Shown in pieces: positions 1 through 8,960 of a stretch of DNA of 17,423 nt. The position numbers and the translations under genes are program-made. The stretch lies in assembly GCA_036939755.1 (NCBI GenBank), contig JALLAZ010001632.1, positions 1 to 17,423 on the forward strand. Reading direction: 5' to 3'. The notes beneath the pieces are model-generated. The model saw only the letters and a list, made by a program, of their open reading frames with translations, did not search any database and was not told where the DNA came from. The stretch is from Stephanodiscus triporus. Its lineage: Eukaryota > Bacillariophyta > Thalassiosirophyceae > Thalassiosirales > Thalassiosiraceae. Within the stretch, counting starts at the first letter, position 1, and the number at the start of each line of letters is the position of its first letter.

Positions 1-527
1 AGGGGAGGGGCGTCGCGCCGGAAACGCAAACCCAGGCTCGGAGTGCGCCTTTCGTAAACCGCATCTCCCCATGCAGGCGGCCGGTGGATCGTTATCTTAC
101 TTTACGGTACATACGTTATTCATTCTAACCACTCGATCTGATTCACGCGTCACCCCCCAAGTCTGTCTCCATTCAGCTGTTCCCAATCGTTTCCCGGAGG
201 TAAAGCACTTCATCATCATCCCCGATGACTGCGCCATGACGACTATGACAACTACTACGATGACTACGTCGGTCGTAGTCTTCATCGCGGCGTCCATCCC
301 GCTGGATGACCTGTTCGTCGACGACGACAACGCGGGCGCGGCCTTCGCGGGAAGGATGTCGTCGTCGACGAAGGAGGACAAGGAGTGGGGGGGAGGGGAC
401 GACAACGATCGCGGCACGACGACGCGGCAAGGGTCGCGCTCGCGGACAATGTCGCCAGGCGAGTGCGCTCGCCGTCGCTATTGCCGCGTCGGCGCGGATC
501 GGTTGCGATCGAGGCGATGGGAGGGGA

Positions 528-554
528 TCGTCGTCGTCGTCGTCGTCGTCGTCG
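528..554. repeat. (TCG)9 trinucleotide microsatellite
   Basis: Nine perfect TCG units occur in a row, followed by TTG. Read in the frame of the downstream EF-Ts-like motif it gives nine serines; in another frame nine valines. A similar serine-coding TCG-rich run sits in the gene at 16169-17332, and the gene at 3103-6525 also has a serine tract, so triplet expansion seems common in this genome. Confidence 0.9.
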
Positions 555-602
555 TTGCGACGGGGGGAGGAGGGGGAGGGGAAGGAGGGGACGCGACGCG
601 GG

Positions 603-689
603 ACGGCGTCGATCATCAGGGTGATGTGCGAGACCGACTTCGCGTCGAGGGGGGAGGTCCTGTCGTCGTTCGTTCGGGAGGTCGCGGAG
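603..689 (+). pseudogene. EF-Ts-like fragment (CETDF motif region)
   Basis: The frame starting at 603 reads TASIIRVMCETDFASRGE followed by VLSSFVREVAE. The C-E-T-D-F-x-x-(R/K)-x-E-x-(F/L) pattern followed by a short helix is the hallmark of elongation factor Ts just after its N-terminal UBA domain; the complete EF-Ts in this window has NCETDFVAKDESFSKFAEKVA at the equivalent place. No UBA domain is visible upstream in the same frame and no EF-Ts continuation downstream: the frame instead runs into the coiled-coil gene. Pieces resembling the preceding EF-Ts strand (GIVVVV near 523-554) lie in a different frame. It could be a decayed EF-Ts copy (perhaps the mitochondrial type), one exon of a poorly assembled gene, or chance. 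The nucleotide sequence differs from the copy at 9936-10904, so it is not a recent duplicate of it. Confidence 0.35.
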
Positions 690-735
690 AAGAAGAAGGA
701 AACTAAAAATTGCTCTCTGAAGTCGAATAGTACCC

Positions 736-880
736 CAAACGCCACAATCATCCAGCAACTTGAAGATGCATCGACAACGATAATGGCAGATGAAACGATC
801 ACCGAGCNCAAACGCCACAATCATCCAGCAACTTGAAGATGCATCGACAACGATAATGGCAGATGAAACGATCACCGAGC
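736..880. repeat. Identical 72-base direct repeat around a single N (probable assembly gap artefact)
   Basis: Bases 736-807 and 809-880 are identical and separated only by the N at 808. The repeat lies inside the coiled-coil gene. Because N plus one copy is 73 bases, the reading frame shifts by one across it. Removing one copy plus the N restores one continuous frame from the upstream sequence into the coiled-coil exon. This is the typical result of two contig ends that overlap but were joined with a gap character. A true 72-base (24-codon) in-frame duplication without the N would also keep the frame, but is less likely given perfect identity. Confidence 0.85.
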
Positions 881-2714
881 TCCAGATCGAACTTAAAAGT
901 GCAGTTGCGTTGGCAAGTGAAATTAAGTCCGAGAATGATGATCTGAAGCGGCAGCTGGAATTGGCCAACGCGTTCTCCAATGCGAATCTGCAGCGGCATG
1001 CTGAATGGAAAGAGGTGTGGAAGAAAGAGCGGGAGGCATTATCGATGAGAGAGAAGCAACTGGAGAGGGAAGAGGCCACATGGAAGGCCAGATTGGAAGA
1101 TCGGAGGAAGGAAATGGACGAGATGGACATGCAGATGATAAATAGTAACTACGTGGGGGTTGGCGGTGCAGGCCTGTCGGATCTCGTGAAAGAGATTCAG
1201 GTTGAGCATGCAAAGAAAACCGAGGGGCTGATAAACGAGGTAAGAAAAAGAGACTGGCGGGATCCTTGGCCATTTTTTATTCCGAAATCCCATCTTTCTC
1301 ATGTCATGAATATTTCCCACCAACTCATGCGCTAGGCAACCAAGTGGAGAGATCAATGCTATTGCTCTCGCAAGAGCTGCGGAGAGTTGCAAGCACGTCT
1401 TGACGAGTTACAAGGGCGGTTCGATCGTGCCGCAGAGTCGAGTGAGAAGGAAATCGCCTTGCTTCAGCAGGCTTTAGCGGAACACATTGATGGGAGCGAC
1501 AAAAACGATACCGTTTCTTCCTCGTCGTTGGAGGTGGCTCTCACACGAGACTTGAAGGAAAAGGATTTGCGACTTGCAAAACTGCTGTATGAGGTGAATT
1601 GTACACGAAAGGCCAGAGACGATGTGTTGTGCGCGTATGACGAGCTAGTAGCTTCCCACCTGTCCGAGCGTGCGGTGAGTCTCAAAGATGGACGGCTTGG
1701 ATTTCTCCATCTCCCAGACATTGCCAAATAATACCCCTCTTGTCAACGTCTGAAATATTGCGAAAGAAATTTTCCCAAGAGTCTGCCGCATTGGAGGCTA
1801 AAAATCAGACTCTTGACCGACGAATCGAGGCCATCGGAAAGGATTTAGCTCAAGCCATATCTTCCAAAGAAGAACTCAAAGAAAGCTTAAGAAGGGCCGA
1901 TAAAGAACTCGCGTGTCTGCGAGAGTCTGTCATTGTCAAGGAAGAGGGACATCAACAGCATATCGAGCAAGTGAGCAAGGAAGCATTGCAAACCGAGTTG
2001 AAGATGAAAAAGCAATTAGCATTAGTGAATACCATGCTGGTAGAGGAGCAAGAGAAGACCAAGACACTCGAACGTCAATGTTTGGAAACACAGGAGTACG
2101 CATTAAAGCAGATATCTGACTTGGCCAGGGATCCGAAACAGGTGGACGACTCAGAAGAAAATCTTCTAATTGCCCGAGACCAAATCTGTAAGCTTGAAAA
2201 TACCATCACCGATCTGCAATGTGAGATGAAACGGCATCTCAGCAACCACTTGGCCGAGGTCCAGAGGCTCCAGCATGCCTGTGAGTCGTGTCACAAAGAC
2301 TTAAATTATTTGCTGTTGGAGAAAAAGGAGACGGAAAGAGACGCAGCGGCAGTGAGGGAAAAACTTGCACAGTCACAAAAGATCTTGGATGATTCCAAGA
2401 GTTCGGTACAGAAATTGGAGAACGGGTGCCAGGCGTTGCGGGATGAGAGATTGAAGCTCTCGGAAAAGATCGACAACTTGAACAATGAAAACGAGGCGTT
2501 GAGGGAAAAAATAAGATGCGCGTTGGAAGACGTGCGTTTGCTAAAAGACGAGAGAGAGAATGCAGTTGGATCACTGCAACAAGAGATTGGACGAATCAAC
2601 AATGAGCTTGAAAAGGAAAAACGCCGGAGCGAAGCGTACAAGTCGAAAGCACTTGACGCGCACTTGCGAAGCATCAAGGCGAAAGAAGTTCTCGATTCGC
2701 TTTGCAATAAATAA
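736..2714 (+). CDS. Coiled-coil protein of unknown function, three exons, 5' end unresolved
   Basis: The conceptual protein is almost entirely Lys/Glu/Gln/Leu-rich helix with heptad-like spacing, so a long coiled coil is the only structural statement I can make; no catalytic domain or membrane segment is visible. Exon A runs to 1239; intron 1240-1335 (GTAAGA...CTAG) is phase 0. Exon B is 1336-1674; the next donor, GTGAGT at 1675, is perfect. To enter the final open frame in phase, the acceptor must be the AG ending at 1766 or 1781; the better-looking CAG ending at 1717 would shift frame. The last exon ends in TAA at 2712-2714. From the 72-base repeat onward this gives about 570 residues. The start is uncertain: the frame stays open upstream of 736 once the repeat/N artefact is collapsed; the first ATGs inside the helix are at 783 and (second copy) 856. 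Such proteins are often structural or organelle-tethering factors, but nothing here identifies a role. Confidence 0.75.
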
Positions 2715-3102
2715 GGCATTAAGTCTGGTTTGGTGGGGGGAAGAAGGAGTTTGTCTGATGGATGAGATATTCACGTAATAGAAACTTGTTTTTGCACTTA
2801 GCAGACATCCTGCGACGCAAGCCTTCACCGAGAGTTGATGCCCAAAACTTCAACAGAATATTGCGTCTAATTTCATCGTCAAATTCCACCCGCCTCCTTT
2901 GCATGCGAATTTCGCCTACACACACTCGCCCAAATTGCACTTGCTTCCCGAAGTGCGTATATGTCATCTCTCTCTTGCCGCAGGACTAGTAGTCAATTCC
3001 AAAAGACAACAGTTATGTCAATTGACCTTCTACACGGCACTACGACAAGGCTAGAAATCAAGCTCTATGAAACTTGTTCATGACTGTGAATGCACCGTGA
3101 GA
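2715..3102. other. Tail-to-tail intergenic region
   Basis: This 388-bp AT-richer spacer separates two convergent genes and should hold both 3' UTRs. I see no convincing open frame, tRNA or repeat. The short open frames here have no protein-like composition. Confidence 0.6.
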
Positions 3103-6100
3103 TTAAGATTCCATGAACTGTTTAGTCTCAAGAATACGACGCTTTGCAACCTGTCTGGTACTGATTGAACCTGGAATGCTCACAACAAACAGCAACAGCA
3201 AATAGACATGAACCGTGGTAAAAAATAGACGGTGGGTGAAGTTCATCCTGGGATCAATCTTTATGCCAATCTCATCAGGCATGATATCTGGAGACGCTGT
3301 GCCAGAGTCACTCTGGAACCCATTCGCAAATGATGACGATTTTGGCTTAGCTTGATTGACGATCGCCAACGATAATCCGCTCTCCTCCGCTGATAATTTT
3401 ATCAGGGAGGACAGCATCTCCACGCCTTCTTTCTGCAGAGCGAATGCACTCTCAAAAAAATCTACACGATGTCTGTCCAGCTCTTCACTCAGTTCGCGCG
3501 CAACTCCCTTGACACTTCCAATTGCATTCGAAGATAGTTCAACAGCGCTCTCCTGCACCCATTTCGAAATGGAGTGCGCCTGAAGGTTTACTGCACCCGC
3601 GGAGTGCATTGCTACATCCATCAGTCGATGCATGGGATGACTGCTTGTGCTCGTCACCACAACGGACGGTTCGTGAGTTTGGGGCACTGCCGATGACATG
3701 CCCTTGACCTGCGCCAAGGGGGCCAAGAGGTTGGGGAATCCATCCGCGAAGTGTGCCTTTGCATCAAGACTTATTGGATTGTTATTCAAGTACTCCCCAA
3801 ATATACCCTTGGCAATATCCGGTCGTGGAAAAATGTCAACGACACGACCATCCAGTCTAATCTCAAAGTCGCCGTTCTTGCGCCACGTGAACACCAATTC
3901 CGTTCCCCTCGCGCAACAGGATGGATTAGCGTCATACTCTGGCGGCGCCAATTGCCCACACGAGCAGTTGCTGGAATTCTCTTTGCTTTGGATCTTCTGT
4001 CGCATACGATCATCTGCCATGCGTTCCTTGAAGCTCGTTTGAATTATCAACGATTTCATCTCTTCCGTCAACATCGACCAATCAGCTTCGAGGCTTTTCC
4101 TCATTGCCTCTATGGACAACTGCATATTGATTTTGATGAATAGCGTCCGATCGAAGAACCCACCGATGGAATTCGCCGGATCTTCTCCCGGAGAGGGCAT
4201 GTTCATGAGATGTTCATAGAAATCTTCGCGAGCACGGAGATCCTCTGAGGTAAGAGTGGCATACTCCCCGAATTTTGGATCAGCGAGAACGTCCCGTTTC
4301 GCCACATATAAGGCTGCTCCATAGACTTTGATGTTAAAGGCCGTCCTGTAGTACTGACCGACACCCATCAGTGTATGCCTGCCAGCTTCCTTTTTTGTAT
4401 GCCCTAGATATTCACACAGATCTGTCGGATATTCTAGTGAGGTCAAAGGGTCGACCCAAACAAAGTCCTTCGAGGACTGAATGTACGGATGAGAGGGAAT
4501 CTTTCGTGGCGGATGAGGAATGGTATCTGGTCCATGCTCCCCTCCTCTTAATTCTGAGGGCTCGTCGTTGATTCGCGCAGATTTCTTTAATCGAAGTTTG
4601 GTGGCGGACGGTCCCATGGGATTACGCTCACTCTCGTCACGCTTCGCTCGCTGGTTGTGAAAGGCAACCCCATTCATGGCAAGAGGCGCGTCACGAATGT
4701 GAGAGGCGCTTGTTGCTACATCCTTTTTCGGCTTGCCCTTTTCCAAGGTAGTGTGCAACATGCTCGTTGTCGACTTCAAGTCGGCAATTTTACGGTGTTT
4801 GGCATCGGTTGATGCAAGGTTTTGGCTGCTTCTCCGGGATGTGGGGAAATGTTGCTCAGAGGAGTTTGAATCTGCATCCCTGTCCTCTATATGAGTTGCT
4901 GAACTGTCGTTGATTGATGCAGCTGCAAGGCCTTCCAAAGTTGTCCATGGTTCCCACGAGAAAGAGAGATCCGCATCGCTGTCTAACAGTCGTCGTCTAG
5001 GGGCACTCTTGGATGTAGTTGACGGATACCGGACCAGTGAAAACCCGACCAAAGAAGTATCTTTTTTGGTTTGTGTGTTTCCATCGCCATCGCAGGGCAG
5101 CAACGAGACTGCGGTAGAGTTGGTCCGATAGACGCATCCAAAATCTACCTGAGAGGGCTGCAACCTACTGCTGTCGTCGGCAGCGACAGCAGCACTAGCT
5201 CTCTTTTGAGAAAAACTCCAACGTCGTGTCGTCCTTCGCCTCTCAGCTTTTGTAGACTGACGTACCAGTATCCCATCTCGGTTGACGTGCCAAACCCATG
5301 CTTCTTCCGAGGAACACGAACCAATTCGCAATGCAGAATCACCGTCTGTTGCCGCAGCAAATGAGAACAAGCACTCATCATCATGAAGTTTAGACTCCTG
5401 ATTTTTGTTCGAATTCCAAAACAAATGTCTCTTGCGACCTCTTTCGCCATCATCGAAATCATCTTTTCTCTGAAGTGATGAATAAGTTGTGATGACGTCG
5501 ACCCCCGTCAGTTGTAGTGCGAACCCATCTTCCACCTCTTCCTCGTATTCAAAACCAAACACTTCATCATGATGAATTCGAGTGGGATGGGACACCTGAC
5601 TGTTCTGTTCGCAAAAGAAGGGCCAAACGCATACCGACGGCGTCATCGACCCTTCACGAACTCGTCTTTGATCCTGCGTCGACCTTGCTCTCTTATTCTG
5701 CAACCTTCTCCTGTGTCTGATCATGTACCTCTTCTCCCTCAGCTGTCGCTCGGTCAAGGGCCTCCTCCTAAGCCTCCACAGCGTCGCATCGCCGCATTCG
5801 CTGAACCCACCGGGTCCAAGGCAAAGTCCGTCGACATTGTCTTGGAACCAGTACGGCTCGCTCAGCAAATCGCTATTGCCGTCCCATCCCCAGACTCGCT
5901 CCACGCGTTCCAGCACGCCCTTCAGTCCCCTGCGGCTCGATCCCACGTCAAGCCTCTCCAGCAGTATGGCCGAGGGTTGGACACCGACGATGCCCGCCGA
6001 CCAGGTCAGCCACGACGGTCGATGTCGTCTTACGAAGGAGAAGACACCCGACGGAGGGTTGTAGTATCCGCCATTGTTGGCGGACGAGGAAAAGGAAGAA

Positions 6101-6525
6101 GTGGAAGAAGACGACGACGACGTTCCGCCACCGCCGTGGGACGGAACGTTGGTAGAAACTCCGACCAGATGCAGCAGAACGAAAAACAGCCTCGACGATC
6201 GGTTGCGCATGTCGAGCGCCATCCTCACCGTGGCGGCGGGGGGGAGCGCGGGATTGGTCGCGCCGCGCGCCGCGAGGCTTCGAGGGGTTGTGTCTCGTCG
6301 GGAGGGAGAGGTCGGGCAGAATCCGACTGGTGGTGGCGGAGATGACAGCATCGTGAATGTTATTGTAGCGGGAGGACGCGGAGAGGCGGATTTCGGACAT
6401 GGTGACGAACAGGACGACGGCGATAGAGAGTCTTCCTCATCGTCGCCGTCATCCTTCTGGGCAAAGATGTCTTGTTCTTTCGTTGAATCTATCATCTCTG
6501 AATCTGCGGAGTCGCGATTGGTCAA
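3103..6525 (-). CDS. Chalcone-isomerase-fold membrane protein with possible N-terminal beta-trefoil-like repeats
   Basis: One uninterrupted frame encodes 1140 residues. Residues about 685-935 resemble the chalcone isomerase / CHI-like fold: a Gly-rich start (MGVGQYYRTAFNIKVYGAALYV, residues 720-741), a later strand pair (ELVFTWRKNGDFEIRLDGR, 876-894), then an IFGEYLNNNPISLDAKAHF segment matching the family's terminal 'Y-x-x-x-x-P-V/I-S' helix. A roughly 100-residue insert with a Cys cluster (854-871) splits the domain. Residues about 228-500 hold three loosely similar C...C...W/F units (CLGPGGFSECGDATLW, 235-250; CLFSF...GSCSSEEAWVW, 385-412; CVYRTNSTAVSLLPCDG, 464-480) reminiscent of beta-trefoil lectin repeats. 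Residues 1099-1119 form a hydrophobic C-terminal anchor, preceded by amphipathic helix. The first 100 residues are acidic/Ser/Pro low complexity; Met102 (position 6222) or Met106 (6210), just before a hydrophobic stretch (113-127), would make a classical signal peptide and may be the true start. True flavonoid synthesis is not implied; CHI-fold proteins also include fatty-acid-binding and non-catalytic members. Confidence 0.7.
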   Translation of the reverse strand: MTNRDSADSEMIDSTKEQDIFAQKDDGDDEEDSLSPSSCSSPCPKSASPRPPATITFTMLSSPPPPVGFCPTSPSRRDTTPRSLAARGATNPALPPAATVRMALDMRNRSSRLFFVLLHLVGVSTNVPSHGGGGTSSSSSSTSSFSSSANNGGYYNPPSGVFSFVRRHRPSWLTWSAGIVGVQPSAILLERLDVGSSRRGLKGVLERVERVWGWDGNSDLLSEPYWFQDNVDGLCLGPGGFSECGDATLWRLRRRPLTERQLREKRYMIRHRRRLQNKRARSTQDQRRVREGSMTPSVCVWPFFCEQNSQVSHPTRIHHDEVFGFEYEEEVEDGFALQLTGVDVITTYSSLQRKDDFDDGERGRKRHLFWNSNKNQESKLHDDECLFSFAAATDGDSALRIGSCSSEEAWVWHVNRDGILVRQSTKAERRRTTRRWSFSQKRASAAVAADDSSRLQPSQVDFGCVYRTNSTAVSLLPCDGDGNTQTKKDTSLVGFSLVRYPSTTSKSAPRRRLLDSDADLSFSWEPWTTLEGLAAASINDSSATHIEDRDADSNSSEQHFPTSRRSSQNLASTDAKHRKIADLKSTTSMLHTTLEKGKPKKDVATSASHIRDAPLAMNGVAFHNQRAKRDESERNPMGPSATKLRLKKSARINDEPSELRGGEHGPDTIPHPPRKIPSHPYIQSSKDFVWVDPLTSLEYPTDLCEYLGHTKKEAGRHTLMGVGQYYRTAFNIKVYGAALYVAKRDVLADPKFGEYATLTSEDLRAREDFYEHLMNMPSPGEDPANSIGGFFDRTLFIKINMQLSIEAMRKSLEADWSMLTEEMKSLIIQTSFKERMADDRMRQKIQSKENSSNCSCGQLAPPEYDANPSCCARGTELVFTWRKNGDFEIRLDGRVVDIFPRPDIAKGIFGEYLNNNPISLDAKAHFADGFPNLLAPLAQVKGMSSAVPQTHEPSVVVTSTSSHPMHRLMDVAMHSAGAVNLQAHSISKWVQESAVELSSNAIGSVKGVARELSEELDRHRVDFFESAFALQKEGVEMLSSLIKLSAEESGLSLAIVNQAKPKSSSFANGFQSDSGTASPDIMPDEIGIKIDPRMNFTHRLFFTTVHVYLLLLFVVSIPGSISTRQVAKRRILETKQFMES

Positions 6526-6548
6526 GGCAGCGAAAACGAATGTTTTGC

Positions 6549-6566
6549 ACTAGAGTATGATATGGC
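6549..6566. repeat. 18-base direct repeat, copy 1 (ACTAGAGTATGATATGGC)
   Basis: It matches 6878-6895 at 17 of 18 bases. It begins about 24 bases upstream of the ORF start of the minus-strand gene. Confidence 0.7.
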
Positions 6567-6877
6567 ATCGAGTAGGCGAATGCTTAATGCTTATATCCCT
6601 GCATCATCGTAATATTATGGTGTGTTCATCTTCATCTGCGCTGCACGAAGACACCTCTTTCAAAGAAGTCCATGGATGGAGACTGGAGGTGAGTAGTGTG
6701 AGTAAGTGGCGTCGTGCGTGGTAATCGCGATACGTGTATTTTTTTGTGTGGGTGGATTATGGTGCACGTCAACTGGGGACTGGAACCATGACTAAACTGG
6801 TTATTGGGATTCCGTCCCAGAAGGACCCCACGACTTTAAGTTGTTCATTTTTTTCCGTTCAACAACAGACATAGAGT

Positions 6878-6895
6878 ACTAGAGTATGATGTGGC
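6878..6895. repeat. 18-base direct repeat, copy 2 (ACTAGAGTATGATGTGGC)
   Basis: It is the second copy of the element at 6549-6566, in the same orientation, about 250 bases upstream of the PDI-C start codon. Confidence 0.7.
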
Positions 6896-7145
6896 GTCAG
6901 CGTTGTCCTTCGTACGAACCTCGCTCTCTCCGTTGAGGCGCAGCAGGGCACCTCTCGCTCATGAAGCCAAGTCTTACGCCTTCCTCCCGCCTCCCGCATT
7001 TTTCCGAGCAATAGCTATCGCTTCGAGTCTGCCATATTTCGAACACTTTCATCAGATTCCACTTCACAGCGTCCAATTGAAGTACCGAGGGCTCACATGA
7101 AAAGCAGCCCTAATTCGAGCTCGTGTCGCCGCAACAATAATCGCG

Positions 7146-8960
7146 ATGTACCAACGAGTACCATCCGACCTCACCGAGACATCCCAACTTGGGAAACTCA
7201 TGTCCGTCATCGCGCTGATATCCATGAGCACTCTATTTTTGCTTGAGACGAAGTCCTACTTCTTCTCAACAACACTCGAGACAGACCTATCGCTACACAG
7301 CATTGATGATGAACCATCGATTCAGTTGAACTTTGATATAACCATGATGGACTTACCATGCGAACAGGCGACAGTCGATGTCTTAACAGCGGTAGGCTTC
7401 GAAAAGAAAATAACTAAAAACGTTCGTAAATATCCTGTTGACGAAGATGGAGTGCGACAACGATATGAGGCGCGCGATTGGCATCAGAATGATATAGAGC
7501 TGTGGGATCCTGCCGTCATCGAAGCGATTGATGATTTGCACAAAGACGGCGAGGATGCGCTTTTGTTAGATGCTGACTCTTTCCCGTATGGTGCGTATCC
7601 CCGAATTCATATTCGCATTTATTTCTGCCCCAAGAGTCATGTCGTGCCTCACTCTCTCTCGCCGACAAATCGTCAATAGCATTGGAGACATTTCCTTATT
7701 TGTTCGTCAAATTTTACGACAACGATTGCAGAAATTGCCAAGATCTAGCACCTACATGGGAGGCTTTGGGAGAAGTTGTCACGGACACATCCATGAACAT
7801 AGTTGACGAGTACATGAGCGAGAACGACGTGGGATCCGACGAGTATTCGGATGCAGAATACGAAATGGCCGTGAACAAAATGGCTCCTGTATTGGTAACG
7901 AAACTGAATTGTGGCCTCTATCGTAGTATTTGCGATGGTCAGGGTATTCGTGTTTATCCTACAATGCGAGTTTTCGTGGATGGAAAGGCGAAAGGAGATT
8001 ATAATGGCCATCGCACTCTTAAGGAACTTGTACTTTGGCTGAGCCAAATCGAGGCTGAAAACAGAGAACCGGGAGAGCTCAAGATGCATAAAGTTGTGGA
8101 ACGTACGTGCAGCCAATGTTTTGGAACAGCCGTTTAGCCTGACCTACAAGTCATATTCATCTGACGTTCACTGCCTTCTTTCTTATTTTTCAATGTTGTA
8201 GATGCGAATCAAAGGACTGTCAGAAATGATGCCGAAAAAGAATGGAACGATGCATTGACTAAATATCGTTCACCCCATGGGTCGTGGAACATCACTCGTC
8301 ATCCAGGATGCCAACTCACGGGCCATATCTTGGTCGACAAGGCACCAGGCAAATTTCTCATTCACGCTCAGTCGTATGGACACGACATCGCCGCGCACAT
8401 GGCCAACCTATCCCATATTGTGCATCACTTCTCATTCGGAGATGAAGACGCAAAGAATTACGTGGATGTACAGCGCTTCCAGGGCATGCAATCCGGATTC
8501 GTCAAATCACTTCATCCGATGGACGGAAATGTCTATGTGACCAAAGAGCTTCATCAAGCTTACCATCATCATCTGAAGGTTACTGCGACGGAATTCGGCG
8601 AAGGTAAAATCTCCAGGTGGGCTCGAGACAAATCTCAGCTCGTCTATAGAATTTTTCAGAACAGTCAGCTTTCAACTTATCGAAAGCATATAGTACCGGG
8701 TGAGAATATGTTGAACGTCGCCATTGTTCTGTAAGCTTTCGAACATCTAAATATGATCACTCACATCACATGCTTTTCTTTTCATAGAGGCCATGATCTC
8801 GTACGATTTATCTCCCATTGTAGTGTCATACAATCGCGAGTCGCGTTCATGGTATGATTACTTGACTGGAGTATTAGCAATAGTTGGAGGTGCATTTACG
8901 GTGATTGGAATGATGGACTCGAGTTTGTATTCACTTTCGAAGAAGACAACAACTTATTAA
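7146..8960 (+). CDS. PDI-C type protein: ERV N-terminal region, thioredoxin domain, COPII-coated-ERV C-terminal region
   Basis: Four exons: 7146-7590, 7680-8102, 8202-about 8725, about 8790-8960. Introns 7591-7679 (GTGCGT...TAG, phase 1) and 8103-8201 (GTACGT...TAG, phase 1) join frames exactly. The product, about 520 residues, has a first membrane segment at about 17-34, a lumenal ERGIC/ERV-type N-terminal region (LNFDITMMDLPCEQ), and a thioredoxin domain with active site C165-R-N-C168 in FVKFYDNDCRNCQDLAPTW. It then has a COPII-coated-ERV region (GCQLTGHILVDKAPGKF; LSHIVHHFSFG; SYDLSPIVVSY) and a last membrane segment (YLTGVLAIVGGAFTVIGM). This order defines the plant/protist PDI-C subfamily, membrane-anchored oxidoreductases that cycle between ER and Golgi. 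The thiol pair suggests redox activity; cargo is unknown. Oddity: the best donor (GTAAGC, 8731) and best acceptor (TAG ending 8787) of intron 3 do not preserve frame; the in-frame pair is the weaker donor at 8726 with the AG ending at 8789, or there is a one-base error. Confidence 0.9.

Larger units (their letters stand above)
1..735. other. GC-rich, low-complexity stretch without a supported complete gene
   Basis: All three plus frames and two minus frames stay open for long distances here, which is what GC-rich DNA with CGT/CGA triplet repeats does by chance; the translations are runs of Arg, Asp, Val, Ser or Gly and do not look like folded proteins. The only recognisable piece is an EF-Ts-like motif around 603-689 (separate entry). 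Composition changes sharply near 700, where the AT-richer coiled-coil gene begins. The 5' end of a gene could lie here, but I cannot place it. Confidence 0.5.
6526..7145. promoter_or_regulatory. Divergent promoter region between the CHI-fold gene and the PDI-C gene
   Basis: This 620-bp spacer separates two genes read outward. It contains an 18-base element present twice with one mismatch (6549-6566 and 6878-6895) and, at 6745-6760, the exact reverse complement of 16 bases found just upstream of the secreted-protein gene (12088-12103). GTGAGT-like sequences near 6688-6705 could be donors of a 5' UTR intron, but no partner is convincing. The open frame at 6891-7100 has no protein-like features. 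Confidence 0.5.

Noticed and set aside
71..706. Long open frames on both strands of the left end
   Set aside because: They are made of single-residue runs from CG-rich triplet repeats and overlap each other in most frames; only the short EF-Ts-like motif is protein-like.
282..1130. 282-residue minus-strand open frame
   Set aside because: It runs through the N and is antisense to the coiled-coil exon; Ser/Arg-rich composition is the mirror of a Glu/Lys-rich helix.
5569..6345. 258-residue plus-strand open frame
   Set aside because: It is antisense to the N-terminal part of the 1140-residue gene, with Arg/Pro/Gly-rich shadow composition.
8726..8734. PDI-C protein ending at the TAA at 8732
   Set aside because: The downstream segment encodes the conserved last part of the COPII-coated-ERV region and the second membrane anchor, so the TAA lies in an intron.
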